64,000 nucleotides of DNA from Pseudomonas asplenii (GCF_900105475.1 NZ_LT629777.1:2418001-2482000), one strand, 5' to 3'; counted from the first letter of the stretch, positions 25,307 to 35,406 are shown. The notes: generated from the sequence alone by a model not told the origin. Program-made: numbers and translations.

Positions 25307-25390
25307 CGCGCTGAGAAGCGGATAAGCGAGGCTGCTTGCCCCGAATCTTGAACGTTCAGTTGTTGCCGCAATTCTTGCGCCTGCACAGCG

Positions 25391-26647
25391 CTAGCGAATC
25401 GGCACCACGTTCTTGTCTCTGACTTGGCCGTACGCTGAAGCGAGCAGGCTGCCGGTGGCGGCTTTCTGGATGTACTCACTCCACCAGGCCATCATCGGCC
25501 GCCGTCGCTCGATGTAGTCGGCTCGGTTGTAGGCACTGCGCACATCATCCTTGTCGACGTGCGCCAGGGCGACCTCAATGAGTTCCGGGTCCCAGCCATG
25601 CTCATTCAAGATGGTGCTGGCCATCGAGCGCATGCCGTGGCTGACCAACCGATCCTGGAAGCCCATGCGTTTCAACGCCATGTTGGCGGTTTGGCTATTG
25701 GCGTGGGTGCGCGGATTTCTGTCTGCTGGGAAGACGTATTCGCGATGGCCGCTGTGAGTCTTCAGTGACTCCAACAGTGCGACAGCGTGATCGCTCAACG
25801 GGATGCTATGCGGGCGGCGCTTCTTCATCCGCTCAGGAGGGATAGTCCAGACACGCCTTTCAAAGTCGATGTCTGCCCAGCGAGTGGTCGCCGCCTCTGC
25901 GGGGCGAGTCATCGTGTGTAACTGCCATTCGATCAGGCAGCGGGTCGTACGTTTGATACTGGCGTTCGCGATCTCCAGCATGAGCTCGGGAAGTTCTTCG
26001 GGTGGAAGCGCGGCCATGTTCTCTTTCTTGGGCTTCTTGAATACTGCCCTGATGCCGGTGAGTGGGTTGGCGAAGACCAGGCCGGAGTTGACGCCGTAGG
26101 TCATGATCTCGTTTAACCGCTGGCTGAGACGCTTGACCGTCTCCAGGCTGCCTTTCGCTTCGATTGGGCGAAGCAGTCCGATCACCATCGGCGCGGTGAT
26201 TTTCGCGAGTGGGGTCGTCTTCAAATCGGGGAGCACGTGCAGCGTGAGCGACCGCCAGATGTCCTCGGCGTAAGCAGGAGTGACCGAGTCTTTCTTGAGC
26301 TCGAACCAGGCGGTGGCCACGTTCTCGAAGGTGTGTTCCGTTTCTGCGCGCTTGGCTTCATTCAGCGTATTGCGCCGCACCTTCGGATCGATGCCTTGGG
26401 CAAGCAGCTCGCGCGCATCGACTGCCAGCTTACGTGCGTTCGCCAGCGACAGTTCGGGATAGGTCCCGAAGCCGATGTTGATGCGCTTCTTGGTCACCGG
26501 GTCGCGGTAGTTGAAATTCCACAGCAACGAGCCGTTGCTGCGTACTCGGAGCTGCAAACCGTCACCGTCAGTGAGGACGTAATCCTTGGACGCGGGTTTG
26601 ACTCCCTTGAGCTGTCGATCGGAGAGACGGAGGTTTTGAGCAGGCAT
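25391..26647 (-). CDS. P4-type tyrosine integrase (ssrA-adjacent)
   Basis: 418 residues from ATG 26647, which follows AGGAG by 7 nt; the longer open frame has no ribosome site. The N-terminal ~90 residues (RLSDRQLKGVKP, LTDGDGLQLRV, NIGFGTYPELSLANARK) are the DUF4102 arm-binding domain of P4-like integrases; a core-binding domain follows. The catalytic part contains LHTMTRPAEA with the first arginine, SHGMRSMASTIL in the HxxR position, LAHVDKDDVRSAYNRADY with the likely nucleophile tyrosine. It points away from ssrA and sits 190 bp from its 3' end, the standard placement for an element integrated in ssrA. Confidence 0.9.
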   Translation of the reverse strand: MPAQNLRLSDRQLKGVKPASKDYVLTDGDGLQLRVRSNGSLLWNFNYRDPVTKKRINIGFGTYPELSLANARKLAVDARELLAQGIDPKVRRNTLNEAKRAETEHTFENVATAWFELKKDSVTPAYAEDIWRSLTLHVLPDLKTTPLAKITAPMVIGLLRPIEAKGSLETVKRLSQRLNEIMTYGVNSGLVFANPLTGIRAVFKKPKKENMAALPPEELPELMLEIANASIKRTTRCLIEWQLHTMTRPAEAATTRWADIDFERRVWTIPPERMKKRRPHSIPLSDHAVALLESLKTHSGHREYVFPADRNPRTHANSQTANMALKRMGFQDRLVSHGMRSMASTILNEHGWDPELIEVALAHVDKDDVRSAYNRADYIERRRPMMAWWSEYIQKAATGSLLASAYGQVRDKNVVPIR

Positions 26648-26797
26648 GAGTTTCTCCTCAGGCACTGATTCGGTATTCCAAAGATTAGCATCGGGTGAGC
26701 TGGAATACCGTATGGAATACCCCAACCGCTGGAACTCAAAAACTCTCAAAAGACCGTAAAAGCGCTGGAGGCCGCGTGTTTACTGAGTCGCAGGCAC

Positions 26798-26827
26798 AAA
26801 AAAAGACGCCCTTGGACGTCTTTTTTT
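26798..26827 (-). terminator. ssrA terminator
   Basis: A-run plus GACG (26798-26808) pairs with CGTC plus T7 (26817-26827) around CCCTTGGA, 8 nt past the 3' CCA of ssrA on the minus strand. The A and T tracts make it work in both directions. Confidence 0.85.
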
Positions 26828-26834
26828 GATCATT

Positions 26835-27224
26835 TGGTGGAGCCGGGGGGATTTGAACCCCCGTCCGCCAGTACTCCGCTGTCGGTCCTACATGCGTAGC
26901 CGTGTCTATTGAGTTAACCCTCAGCGACCCGACGGGCAGGGTGCTTTGGGCGAGTTGTGTAAGTTTTAGCCGCTTCGTCCACAACGTACTGCACGGCGAT
27001 TCTGTTCTATATGACAATCATTTTGGGTTTACAGACATCCCCTGATGATTGCTGGACCCGAAGGTACCAGGAGTGCATGTCAGCTGCAATTAAGCAGCGA
27101 GAGCAGCACCGTATTGGTCGTCATTGGCAACTATAGGAAGTTGCAACAGTGGATTTACGAGTTCTGTTACCAACTCGGCATGCACCTAAAGTTTCGCAAC
27201 CGGCGTCGAATCCAAAACGGCCCC
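26835..27224 (-). ncRNA. ssrA: tmRNA (ssrA)
   Basis: 390 nt. The 5' end GGGGCCGTTTTGGATTCGACG and the 3' end GGTTCAAATCCCCCCGGCTCCACCA form the tRNA-like domain. The tag reading frame GCC AAT GAC GAC CAA TAC GGT GCT GCT CTC GCT GCT TAA gives ANDDQYGAALAA, ending in the LAA recognised by ClpXP. tmRNA with SmpB (34797-35279) rescues stalled ribosomes and tags the nascent protein for degradation. The 3' end borders an integrase and island, and the CCA end is intact, so integration restored the gene. Confidence 0.97.
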
Positions 27225-27312
27225 GAACCTGCTGTGCTTTCCAGCAGGTAGGTTCAGTGTACGCCAACGTGGCTCGAAAGGCCATCCCAAAGCGTGGCGT
27301 GCGGTTTTTTGA

Positions 27313-27591
27313 CTAACCGCCTTTCTGGCTGTTCTGGATTTGCTGGATCGCGCGTTGGGTGATGGAGATGCAGTTCCTGGTGCCTTCCTGTGTGTTTTGC
27401 GCCTGGGCCGCCCTGGCCTGCTGGACGCTGTTCTCGATCTCGCCCTGGAGGTCGGCGGCGATGATAGTGGTCTTGGCGCTGCTGATGGTTTGCAGGTTGC
27501 TGGCGCACAGGTCTTTTTCGCCGTCGGCGAAGGCCGGTGCGGCAAGCAGTGCGGTGACAACGAACAGGCCGGGCAGTATGGAACGTTTCAT
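27313..27591 (-). CDS. Small exported protein of unknown function
   Basis: 92 residues. A signal peptide is clear (MKRSILPGLFVVTALLAAPAFA, cleaved after AFA), leaving about 70 residues, helical and rich in glutamine and alanine, with two cysteines. Probably periplasmic. I do not recognise a family; its position next to ssrA and the lactate genes is not informative. Confidence 0.65.
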   Translation of the reverse strand: MKRSILPGLFVVTALLAAPAFADGEKDLCASNLQTISSAKTTIIAADLQGEIENSVQQARAAQAQNTQEGTRNCISITQRAIQQIQNSQKGG

Positions 27592-27721
27592 GGGGATCTC
27601 CTTGAACCTGGGTTCAGGCAGCGAGGTTGCCGAAGCGGCAGATGGGGCCCGGTTGGTGGGACTTGCTTAATAGACTGCACGGGGTGTGCAAGGTTCTGTT
27701 TTTGTTGAGAGCGGTTGGGGA

Positions 27722-27809
27722 CTACAGGAGCGGCCGGCCGATGCTCGGTTGCCCGCGAAGGCGTCCTCAAAATCGCCAAAAGCTTCGCGGGCAAGCCACG
27801 CTCCTACAG
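27722..27809. repeat. REP pair (Pseudomonas type)
   Basis: Two outward-facing copies of the GTAGGAGCG...GCCCGCGAAG type: CTACAGGAGCG at the left and CTTCGCGGGCAAGCCACGCTCCTACAG at the right (shown as separate arms), around a loop. The same element occurs at 34705-34777. These are the fluorescens-group REP hairpins mobilised by RAYT transposases. Confidence 0.8.
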
Positions 27810-27823
27810 TTGGGCGTTGGTGT

Positions 27824-30652
27824 TCAGTTGGGCGGTGGGGTTTTGAGAGGTTTGGCTTGGGTGACGCGGTCGACCAGGTAGACCAGGCCGTGGTAGTCGA
27901 TGTCGCCGTGCTGGCTCAGGCCGATTTCGCAGGTGCGGCTGGTGGAGATGCCTTCTTCGCAGTGCTGCACGGCATCCTTGAGCGTGCGCAGCGAGTGGGC
28001 GTTCAGCTCCGGGGTGGTGAAGCCCTTGTCGCCAGCGAAGCCACAGCAGTGGATGCCTTCGGGGATCACCACGGTGTTGCTGCAACGCCGCGCCAGGTCG
28101 ATCAGCGCCTGGCTTTCGCCCAGGTGCTGGGTGCTGCAGGTCACGTGCACGGCAATTGGTGCGTCCTGCGGGGTGAAGGTCAACTTATCCATAAGGTGTG
28201 TGCGAATGAAACGCACCGGGTCGTAGAGGTCGAGGCGGCTGTCGCCCAGGTCCTGGACCAGGCGCAGGGTGCAGGGGCTGGTGTCGCAGTAGATCGGATC
28301 AAGGCCACCGCGGCTGGCGTGCAGCAGTGCGCCGATCAGTTCCTGGCGCTTGTGTTCGGCCTGCTCGACGTAACCCTTGGAGGCGAATGGCTGGCCGCAG
28401 CACAGTTGGTCGGTGTTGTCCGGGAAGACCACCTGGTAGCCGGCCTTTTCCAGCAACGCGCGGGTCTTGTCGAGCAGTGACATCTGTTCCTTGTCGCCGG
28501 CCGCCGGGCCCATCACCCGCGAGACGCAGGCGGCCAGGTAGACCACGCGTGGGCGTTCATCGGTGACAGCCGGGCTGAAGCGCACCGCGCGTTCGGGTTG
28601 TGGCATGGCGTTGGTCCACTGGGGCAAGCGACCTTTGGACAGCCGCGTCAGCCCTGCCGACAGCCGAGCCAGGCGTGGCGCGCCGAGCAGCATGCGGGCG
28701 CCATTGGCGACATGCAGGGTGAAACGGACGCCCTGCAAGGTGCTGGCGAAGTTCGTGGCCAGCCAGTCGGCGCGCTTCACGTGGGTGGCTTCGCGGCCGC
28801 GCAGCTTTTTCACCAGTTCGCCGGTGTTGATGCCCACCGGGCAGCGCTGGGCGCACAGGCCGGTGGCGGCGCAGGTGTCGATGCCCTGGTAGTGGTAGGC
28901 GGCCTCCAGTTCGCTGGTGTCGACGCCGGCGCGTTTTTTCGCCTGGATGTCGCGCCAGATGACGATGCGTTGGCGTGGGCTGAGGGTCAGTCCCTTGGAG
29001 GGGCAGACCGGTTCGCAGAAGCCGCACTCGATGCACTTGTCGATGATTTCGTCGGCGGCCGGCAGCGGCTTGAGGTGCTTGAGGTGGATCTGCGGATCGT
29101 CGCTGAGCACCACGTCCGGGTTGAGAATACCTTGAGGGTCGAGCAGGCGTTTGATGGCCCACATCAGTTGGTAGGCGTCGCTGCCCCATTCCTTTTCGAC
29201 GAAGGGCGCCATGTTACGCCCGGTGCCGTGCTCGGCCTTGAGCGAGCCGCCGAACTCCACGGCCACCAGGTGCGCCACGTCATCCATGAACGCCTGATAA
29301 CGGGCGACTTCGGCGGCGCTGTTGAAGCCTTGGGTGAAGACGAAGTGCAGGTTGCCTTCCAGGGCATGGCCGAACAGGATCGCTTCGTCGTAGTGGTGCT
29401 TGTCGAACAGCTCGATCAGGCGGTTGACGCCGATGGCCAGTTGTTCGACCGGGAAGGTCACGTCCTCGATGATCACCGTGGTGCCGGTCTGGCGCACGGC
29501 GCCGACCGCTGGAAAGGTGTCCTTGCGGATCGCCCAGAGCTTGGCGTTTTCCGTCGGATCTTCGGTGAAGTCGACTTGTTTTTCCACCGGGAAGCGGGCC
29601 AGCGAGGCCATGATCTGCGCCCGTTGTTCATGCAGCAGCGACGAGCTGGCGGCGCGTGATTCAATCAGCAGGGCACAGGCGTTGTCCGACAGTTCGCGAA
29701 CGAAGGCCGGCATGCCGGGTTTGTCCTGTACCGAGCGCAGGCTGCGGCGGTCGAGCAGTTCGACGGCGGACACCGGTTGGCGCTTGAGCACGGTGACGGC
29801 GGTGCAGCAGGTTTCCACGTCGGGGAAGACGATCAGCGCCGAGGCCTTGTGCGGGTGGTCGATCACGGTGTTGTAAGTGACGGCGCTGATGAAGCCGAGG
29901 GTGCCTTCGGAGCCGACCAGCAGGTGGCTGAGGATATCCAGCGGCTCGTCGAAATCCACCAGGGCGTTGAGGGACAGGCCGGTGGTGTTTTTCAGGCGGT
30001 ACTTGTGGCGGATCTTCGTCGCCAGTTCGCTGTTGGCGCGGGTTTCGCGGGCGAGGGTCGCCAGTTGCTCGAGCAGTTCGCCATGGCTCTGGCGGAAGGT
30101 GGCGACGCTGGTCGGGTCTTCGGTGTCCAGGCGGCTGCCGTCGGCCAGCACCAGGCGGATCCCGGCCAGGGTGTGGTAGGTGTTCTGCGCGGTACCGCAA
30201 CACATGCCGCTGGCGTTGTTGGCGACGATGCCGCCGATCTTGCAGGCGTTGATCGAGGCCGGGTCCGGTCCGATCTTGCGACCGAACGGAGCCAGCCAGG
30301 CGTTGGCCTGGGCGCCGATCACCCCGGGTTGCAGGCGGATCTGCTGGCCCTGCTGGCGAATCTCGCGGCCGTTCCACTGGTCGCCGAGGACGATCAGCAC
30401 CGAGTCGCTGATGGCCTGACCGGACAGGCTCGTGCCGGCGGCGCGAAAGGTCACCGGAACCTGGTCGCGGCCGGCCAACTGCAGCAGTGCGACCACTTCG
30501 TCTTCGGATTCGACGCGGATCACCAGTTGCGGGATCAGCCGGTAGAAGCTGGCGTCGGTGCCGAAGGCCAGGGTCGAGAGCGCATCGTCAAAGCGCCGTT
30601 CGCGGGGAATCAGTTGTTCTACCGAGCGGAGGAACGGGGTGGGCAGGCTCAT
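27824..30652 (-). CDS. dld: D-lactate dehydrogenase, FAD/iron-sulfur type
   Basis: 942 residues, a fused GlcD-GlcF-like enzyme. The N-terminal half is a PCMH-type FAD-binding domain (VTFRAAGTSLSGQAISDSV, GIVANNASGMCCGT, LVGSEGTLGFIS), then an FAD-oxidase C domain. Two 4Fe-4S motifs follow, CIECGFCEPVCPS at about 536-548 and CAATGLCAQRCP at about 594, then two CCG domains (CCGQPFASKG, CCGFAGDKGF). It oxidises D-lactate to pyruvate and passes electrons to the quinone pool at the inner membrane. Last gene of the lldP-lldD-dld operon, 81 bp after lldD. Confidence 0.9.
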   Translation of the reverse strand: MSLPTPFLRSVEQLIPRERRFDDALSTLAFGTDASFYRLIPQLVIRVESEDEVVALLQLAGRDQVPVTFRAAGTSLSGQAISDSVLIVLGDQWNGREIRQQGQQIRLQPGVIGAQANAWLAPFGRKIGPDPASINACKIGGIVANNASGMCCGTAQNTYHTLAGIRLVLADGSRLDTEDPTSVATFRQSHGELLEQLATLARETRANSELATKIRHKYRLKNTTGLSLNALVDFDEPLDILSHLLVGSEGTLGFISAVTYNTVIDHPHKASALIVFPDVETCCTAVTVLKRQPVSAVELLDRRSLRSVQDKPGMPAFVRELSDNACALLIESRAASSSLLHEQRAQIMASLARFPVEKQVDFTEDPTENAKLWAIRKDTFPAVGAVRQTGTTVIIEDVTFPVEQLAIGVNRLIELFDKHHYDEAILFGHALEGNLHFVFTQGFNSAAEVARYQAFMDDVAHLVAVEFGGSLKAEHGTGRNMAPFVEKEWGSDAYQLMWAIKRLLDPQGILNPDVVLSDDPQIHLKHLKPLPAADEIIDKCIECGFCEPVCPSKGLTLSPRQRIVIWRDIQAKKRAGVDTSELEAAYHYQGIDTCAATGLCAQRCPVGINTGELVKKLRGREATHVKRADWLATNFASTLQGVRFTLHVANGARMLLGAPRLARLSAGLTRLSKGRLPQWTNAMPQPERAVRFSPAVTDERPRVVYLAACVSRVMGPAAGDKEQMSLLDKTRALLEKAGYQVVFPDNTDQLCCGQPFASKGYVEQAEHKRQELIGALLHASRGGLDPIYCDTSPCTLRLVQDLGDSRLDLYDPVRFIRTHLMDKLTFTPQDAPIAVHVTCSTQHLGESQALIDLARRCSNTVVIPEGIHCCGFAGDKGFTTPELNAHSLRTLKDAVQHCEEGISTSRTCEIGLSQHGDIDYHGLVYLVDRVTQAKPLKTPPPN

Positions 30653-30733
30653 GCAAACTCCTCACGAGGCCGTGGCATCTGGCGTGCCCTGGGCGGCCCC
30701 ATTCAATCAGGCGGTAAGTCGTGCGGGCGCGGC

Positions 30734-31879
30734 TCAGGCGCCCAGTTCACGGACCAGCGAATCACGGTTGATCTCGCTGATGGATTTGGCGCCGGTGAGC
30801 ACCATGGCAACGCGCATTTCCTTCTCGAACAGTTCCAGCAGGTTTTTCACGCCTGCTTCGCCGGCGGTGGCAAGGGCATAGAGGAACGCGCGGCCGATCA
30901 GCACGGTGTCGGCGCCGAGGGCGATCATGCGGACCACATCGAGGCCGCTGCGGATGCCGGAGTCGGCGAGGATCTTCAAATCACCCTTCACCGCGTCGGC
31001 GATGGCCGGCAGCGCGCGGGCGCTGGACAGCACGCCATCGAGCTGGCGTCCGCCGTGGTTGGAGACGACGATACCGTCGGCTCCGAATTTCACGGCGTCC
31101 TTGGCGTCCTGTGGGTCGAGGATGCCCTTGATGACCATCGGGCCGTCCCAGAATTCGCGGATCCACTCCAGGTCTTTCCAGGAAATCGACGGGTCGAAGT
31201 TGGCGCCCAGCCAGCCAATGTAGTCGGCGAGGCCCGTCGGGTTGCCGCGATAGCGGGAGATGTTGCCCAGGTCATGGGGCTTGCCCAGCAGGCCGACGTC
31301 CAGGGCCCAGCGCGGGTGGGTCATGGCTTGCCACATCCGCCGCAGCGGGGCGTTCGGGCCGCTCATGCCGGAGTGGGCGTCGCGGTAGCGGGCGCCGGGT
31401 ACCGGCATGTCCACGGTGAATACCAGGGTGGTCACGCCAGCAGCCTTGGCCCGTTCCAGGGCGTTGCGCATGAAGCCGCGATCTTTCAGGACATAGAGTT
31501 GGAACCACATCGGCCGGTCGATGGCCGGGGCCACTTCCTCGATCGGACACACCGACACCGTCGACATCGTGAACGGAATACCGTGGGCGGCGGCTGCGCG
31601 GGCGGCCTGGACTTCACCGCGGCGGGCGTACATGCCGGTCAGGCCGACCGGGGCCAGGGCCACCGGCATGCTCAGGGTTTCGTTGAACAGCCGGGTTTCC
31701 AGGCTCAGTTCGGACATGTTCTTCAGCACGCGCTGGCGCAGGGCGATGCTGGCCAGGTCCTCGACGTTATGGCGCAGGGTGTGCTCGGCGTAGGCACCGC
31801 CGTCGGCATAGTGGAACAGGAACGGTGGCAGCTTGCGTTGGGCGGCTGCGCGGTAGTCGGTAGAGGCAGAAATGATCAT
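30734..31879 (-). CDS. lldD: L-lactate dehydrogenase (FMN, quinone-linked)
   Basis: 381 residues, full length for LldD. FMN-dependent alpha-hydroxy acid dehydrogenase fold: [28 protein letters not shown] start, [37 protein letters not shown] with the flavin lysine, and [11 protein letters not shown] with the catalytic histidine and substrate arginine. Oxidises L-lactate to pyruvate at the inner membrane. Middle gene of the lactate operon. Confidence 0.94.
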   Translation of the reverse strand: MIISASTDYRAAAQRKLPPFLFHYADGGAYAEHTLRHNVEDLASIALRQRVLKNMSELSLETRLFNETLSMPVALAPVGLTGMYARRGEVQAARAAAAHGIPFTMSTVSVCPIEEVAPAIDRPMWFQLYVLKDRGFMRNALERAKAAGVTTLVFTVDMPVPGARYRDAHSGMSGPNAPLRRMWQAMTHPRWALDVGLLGKPHDLGNISRYRGNPTGLADYIGWLGANFDPSISWKDLEWIREFWDGPMVIKGILDPQDAKDAVKFGADGIVVSNHGGRQLDGVLSSARALPAIADAVKGDLKILADSGIRSGLDVVRMIALGADTVLIGRAFLYALATAGEAGVKNLLELFEKEMRVAMVLTGAKSISEINRDSLVRELGA

Positions 31880-31960
31880 GGGAACTCGCAGCTTTGGTTG
31901 ACTGGGAACGGTTGCCGGGGCCGTTTACGGACCCCGGCGCTCTCGTATCAGCGCATCACG

Positions 31961-33655
31961 TTAATGCACCAGCATGCCGGTGAACACGTAGGCCTGGGCC
32001 AGGGTGATCAGGCCGACGATGGTAGCGAAGAACAGACTGTGCTTGAGCGTGAAGCGGAACAGGTCGGATTCCTTGCCCACCAGTCCGGTGGCGGCGCAGG
32101 CCACGGCGATCGATTGTGGCGAGATCATCTTGCCGGTCACGCCGCCGCTGGTATTGGCCGCGACCAGCAGGGTGTCGTTGACGCCGATCTGGTGTGCGGT
32201 GGTGGCCTGCAGCGAGCTGAACAGGGCGTTCGACGAGGTGTCCGAACCGGTCAGGAACACGCCCAGCCAGCCGAGGAACGGCGAGAAGAACGGAAACGCA
32301 GCGCCGGTAGCCGCGAGCACCAGGGCCATGGTCGAGGACATGCCCGAGTAGTTGGTGACGAAGGCGAAGGCCAGCACCATGCCGATGGACAGGATTGGCC
32401 AGCGCAGTTCGTAGAGCGTCTCTTTAAAAGTGGTCAGACCAGTTTTTGCATTGATCTTGAGGACCAGCATCGAGATCAGCGCGGAGAAGAAGATCGCCGT
32501 GCCGGTGGCGGAGATCGGGTCGAGCTTGAACACGGCCGGGATGGCGGTCGGGTTGGCGACGATCGGCGCGGTCTTGATCACCAGTTGATCCAGGTGCGGG
32601 ATGGCGAAGTTGAACACGCTGCTGTACATCGCGCCGCCAGTGGCGAACATCGCCTTGAACGACTTGAGGGTCCAGATGGTCACCAGCACGGTGAGGATCA
32701 GGAACGGTGACCAGGCCTTGAAAATCTGCCCCAGGCTGTAGGGCGATGCCTGGGCGCTACGTGGCTGGCCGAAGCCGCCGACGCTGGCGGTGATCGCGGC
32801 ACCGGCGGTGACGCCAGCGATTTGTGCACCGGCACTACGGCGCGGCTGCCAGACTTTCAGGAACAGGGTCAGGCAGATCAGGCTGGCCAGCGCCGAGGTG
32901 ATGTCCGGCAGTTCCGGACCGATGAAGTTCGAGGTGAAGTACTGGGTGATGGCGAAGCTCAGGCCCGCGACCAGTGCGGCCGGCCAGGTTTCCCGTACGC
33001 CGCGCAGGCCGTCCATCATGAACACCAGCCAGAATGGCACGAACAGCGACAGCAGCGGCAGTTGGCGACCGGTCATGGCGCCGATCTTGAATGCGTCGAT
33101 GCCGGTGACCTGGCCCGCGACGATGATCGGAATGCCCAGGGCGCCGAACGCCACGGGGGCGGTGTTGGCGATCAGGCACAAGCCAGCGGCGTACAGCGGA
33201 TTGAAGCCCAGGCCCACCAGCAGCGCAGCGGTGATTGCCACGGGGGCGCCGAAGCCGGCGGCACCTTCGAGGAAGGCGCCGAAACAGAAGCCGATCAGCA
33301 GCACCTGCAAGCGTTGGTCGTCGGTAATCGACAGTACCGAGCTGCGGATGATTTCGAACTGACCGCTCTTGACCGTCAGTTTGTAGAGGAACACTGCGGC
33401 CACGATGATCCAGGCAATCGGCCAGAGGCCATAAGCGAAGCCGTAGCCTGCTGCTGCCAGTGCCATGTCCACCGGCATCTTGAAAGCGAAGATCGCCACC
33501 AGGATCGCCAGCGCCAGAGTGATGCTGCCCGCCACGTGCCCTTTGAGGCGGAACACCGCCAGGGCCAGGAAGAAGAACACGATGGGAATAACGGCCGCGA
33601 GAGCGGACAGGCCAAGGCTGCCGAGTGGGCTGTAGAGCTGTTGCCAAGTTTGCAT
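31961..33655 (-). CDS. lldP: L-lactate permease
   Basis: 564 residues, 12 or more hydrophobic segments, LctP family. Recognisable blocks: [47 protein letters not shown] (family signature blocks), and [17 protein letters not shown] near the C-terminus. Takes up lactate (and glycolate in some species) with protons. First gene of the operon, read from the LldR-operator region at 33656-33917. Confidence 0.95.
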   Translation of the reverse strand: MQTWQQLYSPLGSLGLSALAAVIPIVFFFLALAVFRLKGHVAGSITLALAILVAIFAFKMPVDMALAAAGYGFAYGLWPIAWIIVAAVFLYKLTVKSGQFEIIRSSVLSITDDQRLQVLLIGFCFGAFLEGAAGFGAPVAITAALLVGLGFNPLYAAGLCLIANTAPVAFGALGIPIIVAGQVTGIDAFKIGAMTGRQLPLLSLFVPFWLVFMMDGLRGVRETWPAALVAGLSFAITQYFTSNFIGPELPDITSALASLICLTLFLKVWQPRRSAGAQIAGVTAGAAITASVGGFGQPRSAQASPYSLGQIFKAWSPFLILTVLVTIWTLKSFKAMFATGGAMYSSVFNFAIPHLDQLVIKTAPIVANPTAIPAVFKLDPISATGTAIFFSALISMLVLKINAKTGLTTFKETLYELRWPILSIGMVLAFAFVTNYSGMSSTMALVLAATGAAFPFFSPFLGWLGVFLTGSDTSSNALFSSLQATTAHQIGVNDTLLVAANTSGGVTGKMISPQSIAVACAATGLVGKESDLFRFTLKHSLFFATIVGLITLAQAYVFTGMLVH

Positions 33656-33707
33656 ATGGGGTGGCCCCTAATTGTTGTTGGTCAGGCGCTGATGAGCTGA
33701 TTTGGAT

Positions 33708-33724
33708 AATTGGTAATACCAATT
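33708..33724. promoter_or_regulatory. LldR operator
   Basis: AATTGGTAATACCAATT is a perfect 8-bp inverted repeat around one base. It differs at one central position from the LldR site I recall for Pseudomonas fluorescens. It lies 52 bp before lldP and is also upstream of the divergent lldR, so it can control both. Confidence 0.85.
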
Positions 33725-33917
33725 TACAATCGCTGTGGGCTAGGTTAAAAGCCTTGTAGGGGGTGTGTCAATTTGCCGCCCTGAAACTTTCGTCGCAGAG
33801 GGGCTCGGGAAAGCGGCTGATCAGGTGATTTATGCGCTGTCTGGTGGGTGCTGGCGCGGCGCCAATAGGCCAGAATAGGCGGCCCCGGCAAGGGTTCGGG
33901 AGCGTGAGGAGTAAGTG

Positions 33918-34685
33918 ATGGGGTTTGATCAGATTCGTCAGCGCCGTTTGTCTGACGATATTATCGAGCGGCTCGAGGGGATGATTCTCGAAGGCACGCT
34001 CAAACCCGGTGAGCGCCTGCCGGCCGAGCGTGCGCTGGCCGAGCAGTTTGGCGTCTCGCGTCCGTCGTTGCGCGAGGCTATCCAGAAGCTGGTGGCCAAG
34101 GGGTTGCTGGTCAGCCGGCAGGGCGGTGGCAACTATGTGGTGGAGACGCTGGGCTCGACGTTCAGCGATCCTTTGTTGCACCTGCTGGAAAACAATCCGG
34201 AAGCTCAACGTGATCTGCTGGAGTTTCGGCATACGTTGGAGGCGTCCTGTGCCTATTACGCGGCGCTGCGCGCCACCGAGGTGGATCGGGAGCGGCTGCG
34301 GGTGGCGTTCGAGTTACTGCAGAGCTGTTATTCGCGGGCGGGCGAGGTGAGCCGCGCGGAGGAGGGCGAGGCGGATGCGAACTTCCACCTGGCGATTGCC
34401 GAGGCCAGTCATAACGCGGTGTTGCTGCATACCATTCGTGGGTTGTTCGATCTGCTCAAGCGTAATGTGGTGACGAATATTGGCGGGATGTACAAGCAGC
34501 GTACGGAGACTCGCGACATGCTGATCAGTCAGCATCGGGAGTTGTACCTGGCGATTATCGAGGGGCGGGCGGAGCAGGCGCGGGAGGTGTCGAGCCGGCA
34601 TATCCTGTATGTGCAGGAGGTGCTGGAGGAGGTTCGGCAGGAGGTGCAGCGGTTGGCGCGGGCGGAGCGGCGCAAAGGCATTTGA
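33918..34685 (+). CDS. lldR: Lactate-responsive GntR/FadR repressor
   Basis: 255 residues from ATG 33918 with GAGGAG 6 nt upstream (a GTG three bases earlier is possible). The N-terminal winged helix (RLPAERALAEQFGVSRPSLREAIQKLVAKGLL) is GntR-type; the C-terminal FCD domain shows LLEFRHTLEASCAYYAALRA and DANFHLAIAEASHNAVL. LldR represses lldP-lldD-dld until lactate binds. It is divergent from the operon across an intergenic region that holds the operator. Confidence 0.92.
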   Translation: MGFDQIRQRRLSDDIIERLEGMILEGTLKPGERLPAERALAEQFGVSRPSLREAIQKLVAKGLLVSRQGGGNYVVETLGSTFSDPLLHLLENNPEAQRDLLEFRHTLEASCAYYAALRATEVDRERLRVAFELLQSCYSRAGEVSRAEEGEADANFHLAIAEASHNAVLLHTIRGLFDLLKRNVVTNIGGMYKQRTETRDMLISQHRELYLAIIEGRAEQAREVSSRHILYVQEVLEEVRQEVQRLARAERRKGI

Positions 34686-34704
34686 GCTGAATGTGCGTAA
34701 GCGT

Positions 34705-34777
34705 TGTAGGAGCGTGGCTTGCCCGCGAAGCTTTTGGCGGTCTTGAGGACCTCTTCGCGGGCAAGCCCGGCTCCTAC
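34705..34777. repeat. REP pair (Pseudomonas type)
   Basis: Facing copies TGTAGGAGCGTGGCTTGCCC and its counterpart ending CCGGCTCCTAC, with GCGAAG/CTTCGC inner pairing. Same family as 27722-27809. It lies in the convergent gap between lldR and smpB and may help end both transcripts. Confidence 0.82.
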
Positions 34778-34796
34778 GCCGGTCCGGTGTCCGGGC

Positions 34797-35279
34797 TTAG
34801 TCTTCCTTGCCCTTGTTGCGCACCGCACGCTGCAGTTCGCGACCGGCGTCGCGTTCGCGTTCGGTATCGCGCTTGTCGTATTCCTTCTTGCCCTTGCCCA
34901 GGGCAATCTCGCATTTGACCAGATGCTTGCTCCAGTACAGCGAGAGGCAGACGCACGTGTAGCCCTTCTGCTGCACGCCGGCGAAGATCTTTTCCAGCTC
35001 GCGCTGGTTGAGCAGCAGCTTGCGCGTGCGCGTCGGGTCGGCAATGACGTGGGTGCTGGCGGTGGTCAGCGGTGTGAAGTGGCTGCCAAACAGCCAGGCT
35101 TCGCCATCCTTGAGCAGGACATAACTGTCGACCAGTTGTGCCTTGCCTGCCCGCAAGCTTTTGACTTCCCAACCGGCCAGGACCAGGCCAGCCTCGAACC
35201 GTTGTTCGACGAAGTAATCGTGGCGCGCCTTTTTGTTTTGCGCGATGGTCCCTGTGGGGTGTTTCTTCTGTTTAGCCAT
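34797..35279 (-). CDS. smpB: SsrA-binding protein SmpB
   Basis: 160 residues from ATG 35279; the longer open frame upstream is a shadow. Starts [23 protein letters not shown], contains [19 protein letters not shown] and a basic C-terminal tail ([16 protein letters not shown]) that enters the ribosomal mRNA channel. Partner of the tmRNA encoded 7.6 kb away at 26835-27224. Divergent from ratA. Confidence 0.96.
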   Translation of the reverse strand: MAKQKKHPTGTIAQNKKARHDYFVEQRFEAGLVLAGWEVKSLRAGKAQLVDSYVLLKDGEAWLFGSHFTPLTTASTHVIADPTRTRKLLLNQRELEKIFAGVQQKGYTCVCLSLYWSKHLVKCEIALGKGKKEYDKRDTERERDAGRELQRAVRNKGKED

Positions 35280-35406
35280 AGGGGCGGCATTATAGGGGGT
35301 TGCGCGTCCGTCGGCTACGGTGAAGCTGCGTGCTTGAGCGCGTAGGATGAATCCCGGACAATGCGCCCTCTTTTGTTTGCTGCCCAGCCGTGGAATCAAC
35401 GCTGAC

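Noticed and set aside
25168..25479. 103-codon open frame overlapping the end of the P4-type integrase
   Set aside because: It runs across the integrase stop and the perfect 18-bp inverted repeat, and its repeated HPNRAA/PCLDGP segments are just translations of the repeat arms.
9299..26835. CRISPR array or complete insertion sequence in the island
   Set aside because: No regularly spaced direct repeats and no transposase gene with terminal inverted repeats were seen; recombination traces are all integrase-type.
29777..32710. 977-codon open frame opposite dld and lldD
   Set aside because: Glycine/alanine/arginine-rich shadow of two well-supported genes, spanning their boundary and intergenic DNA.
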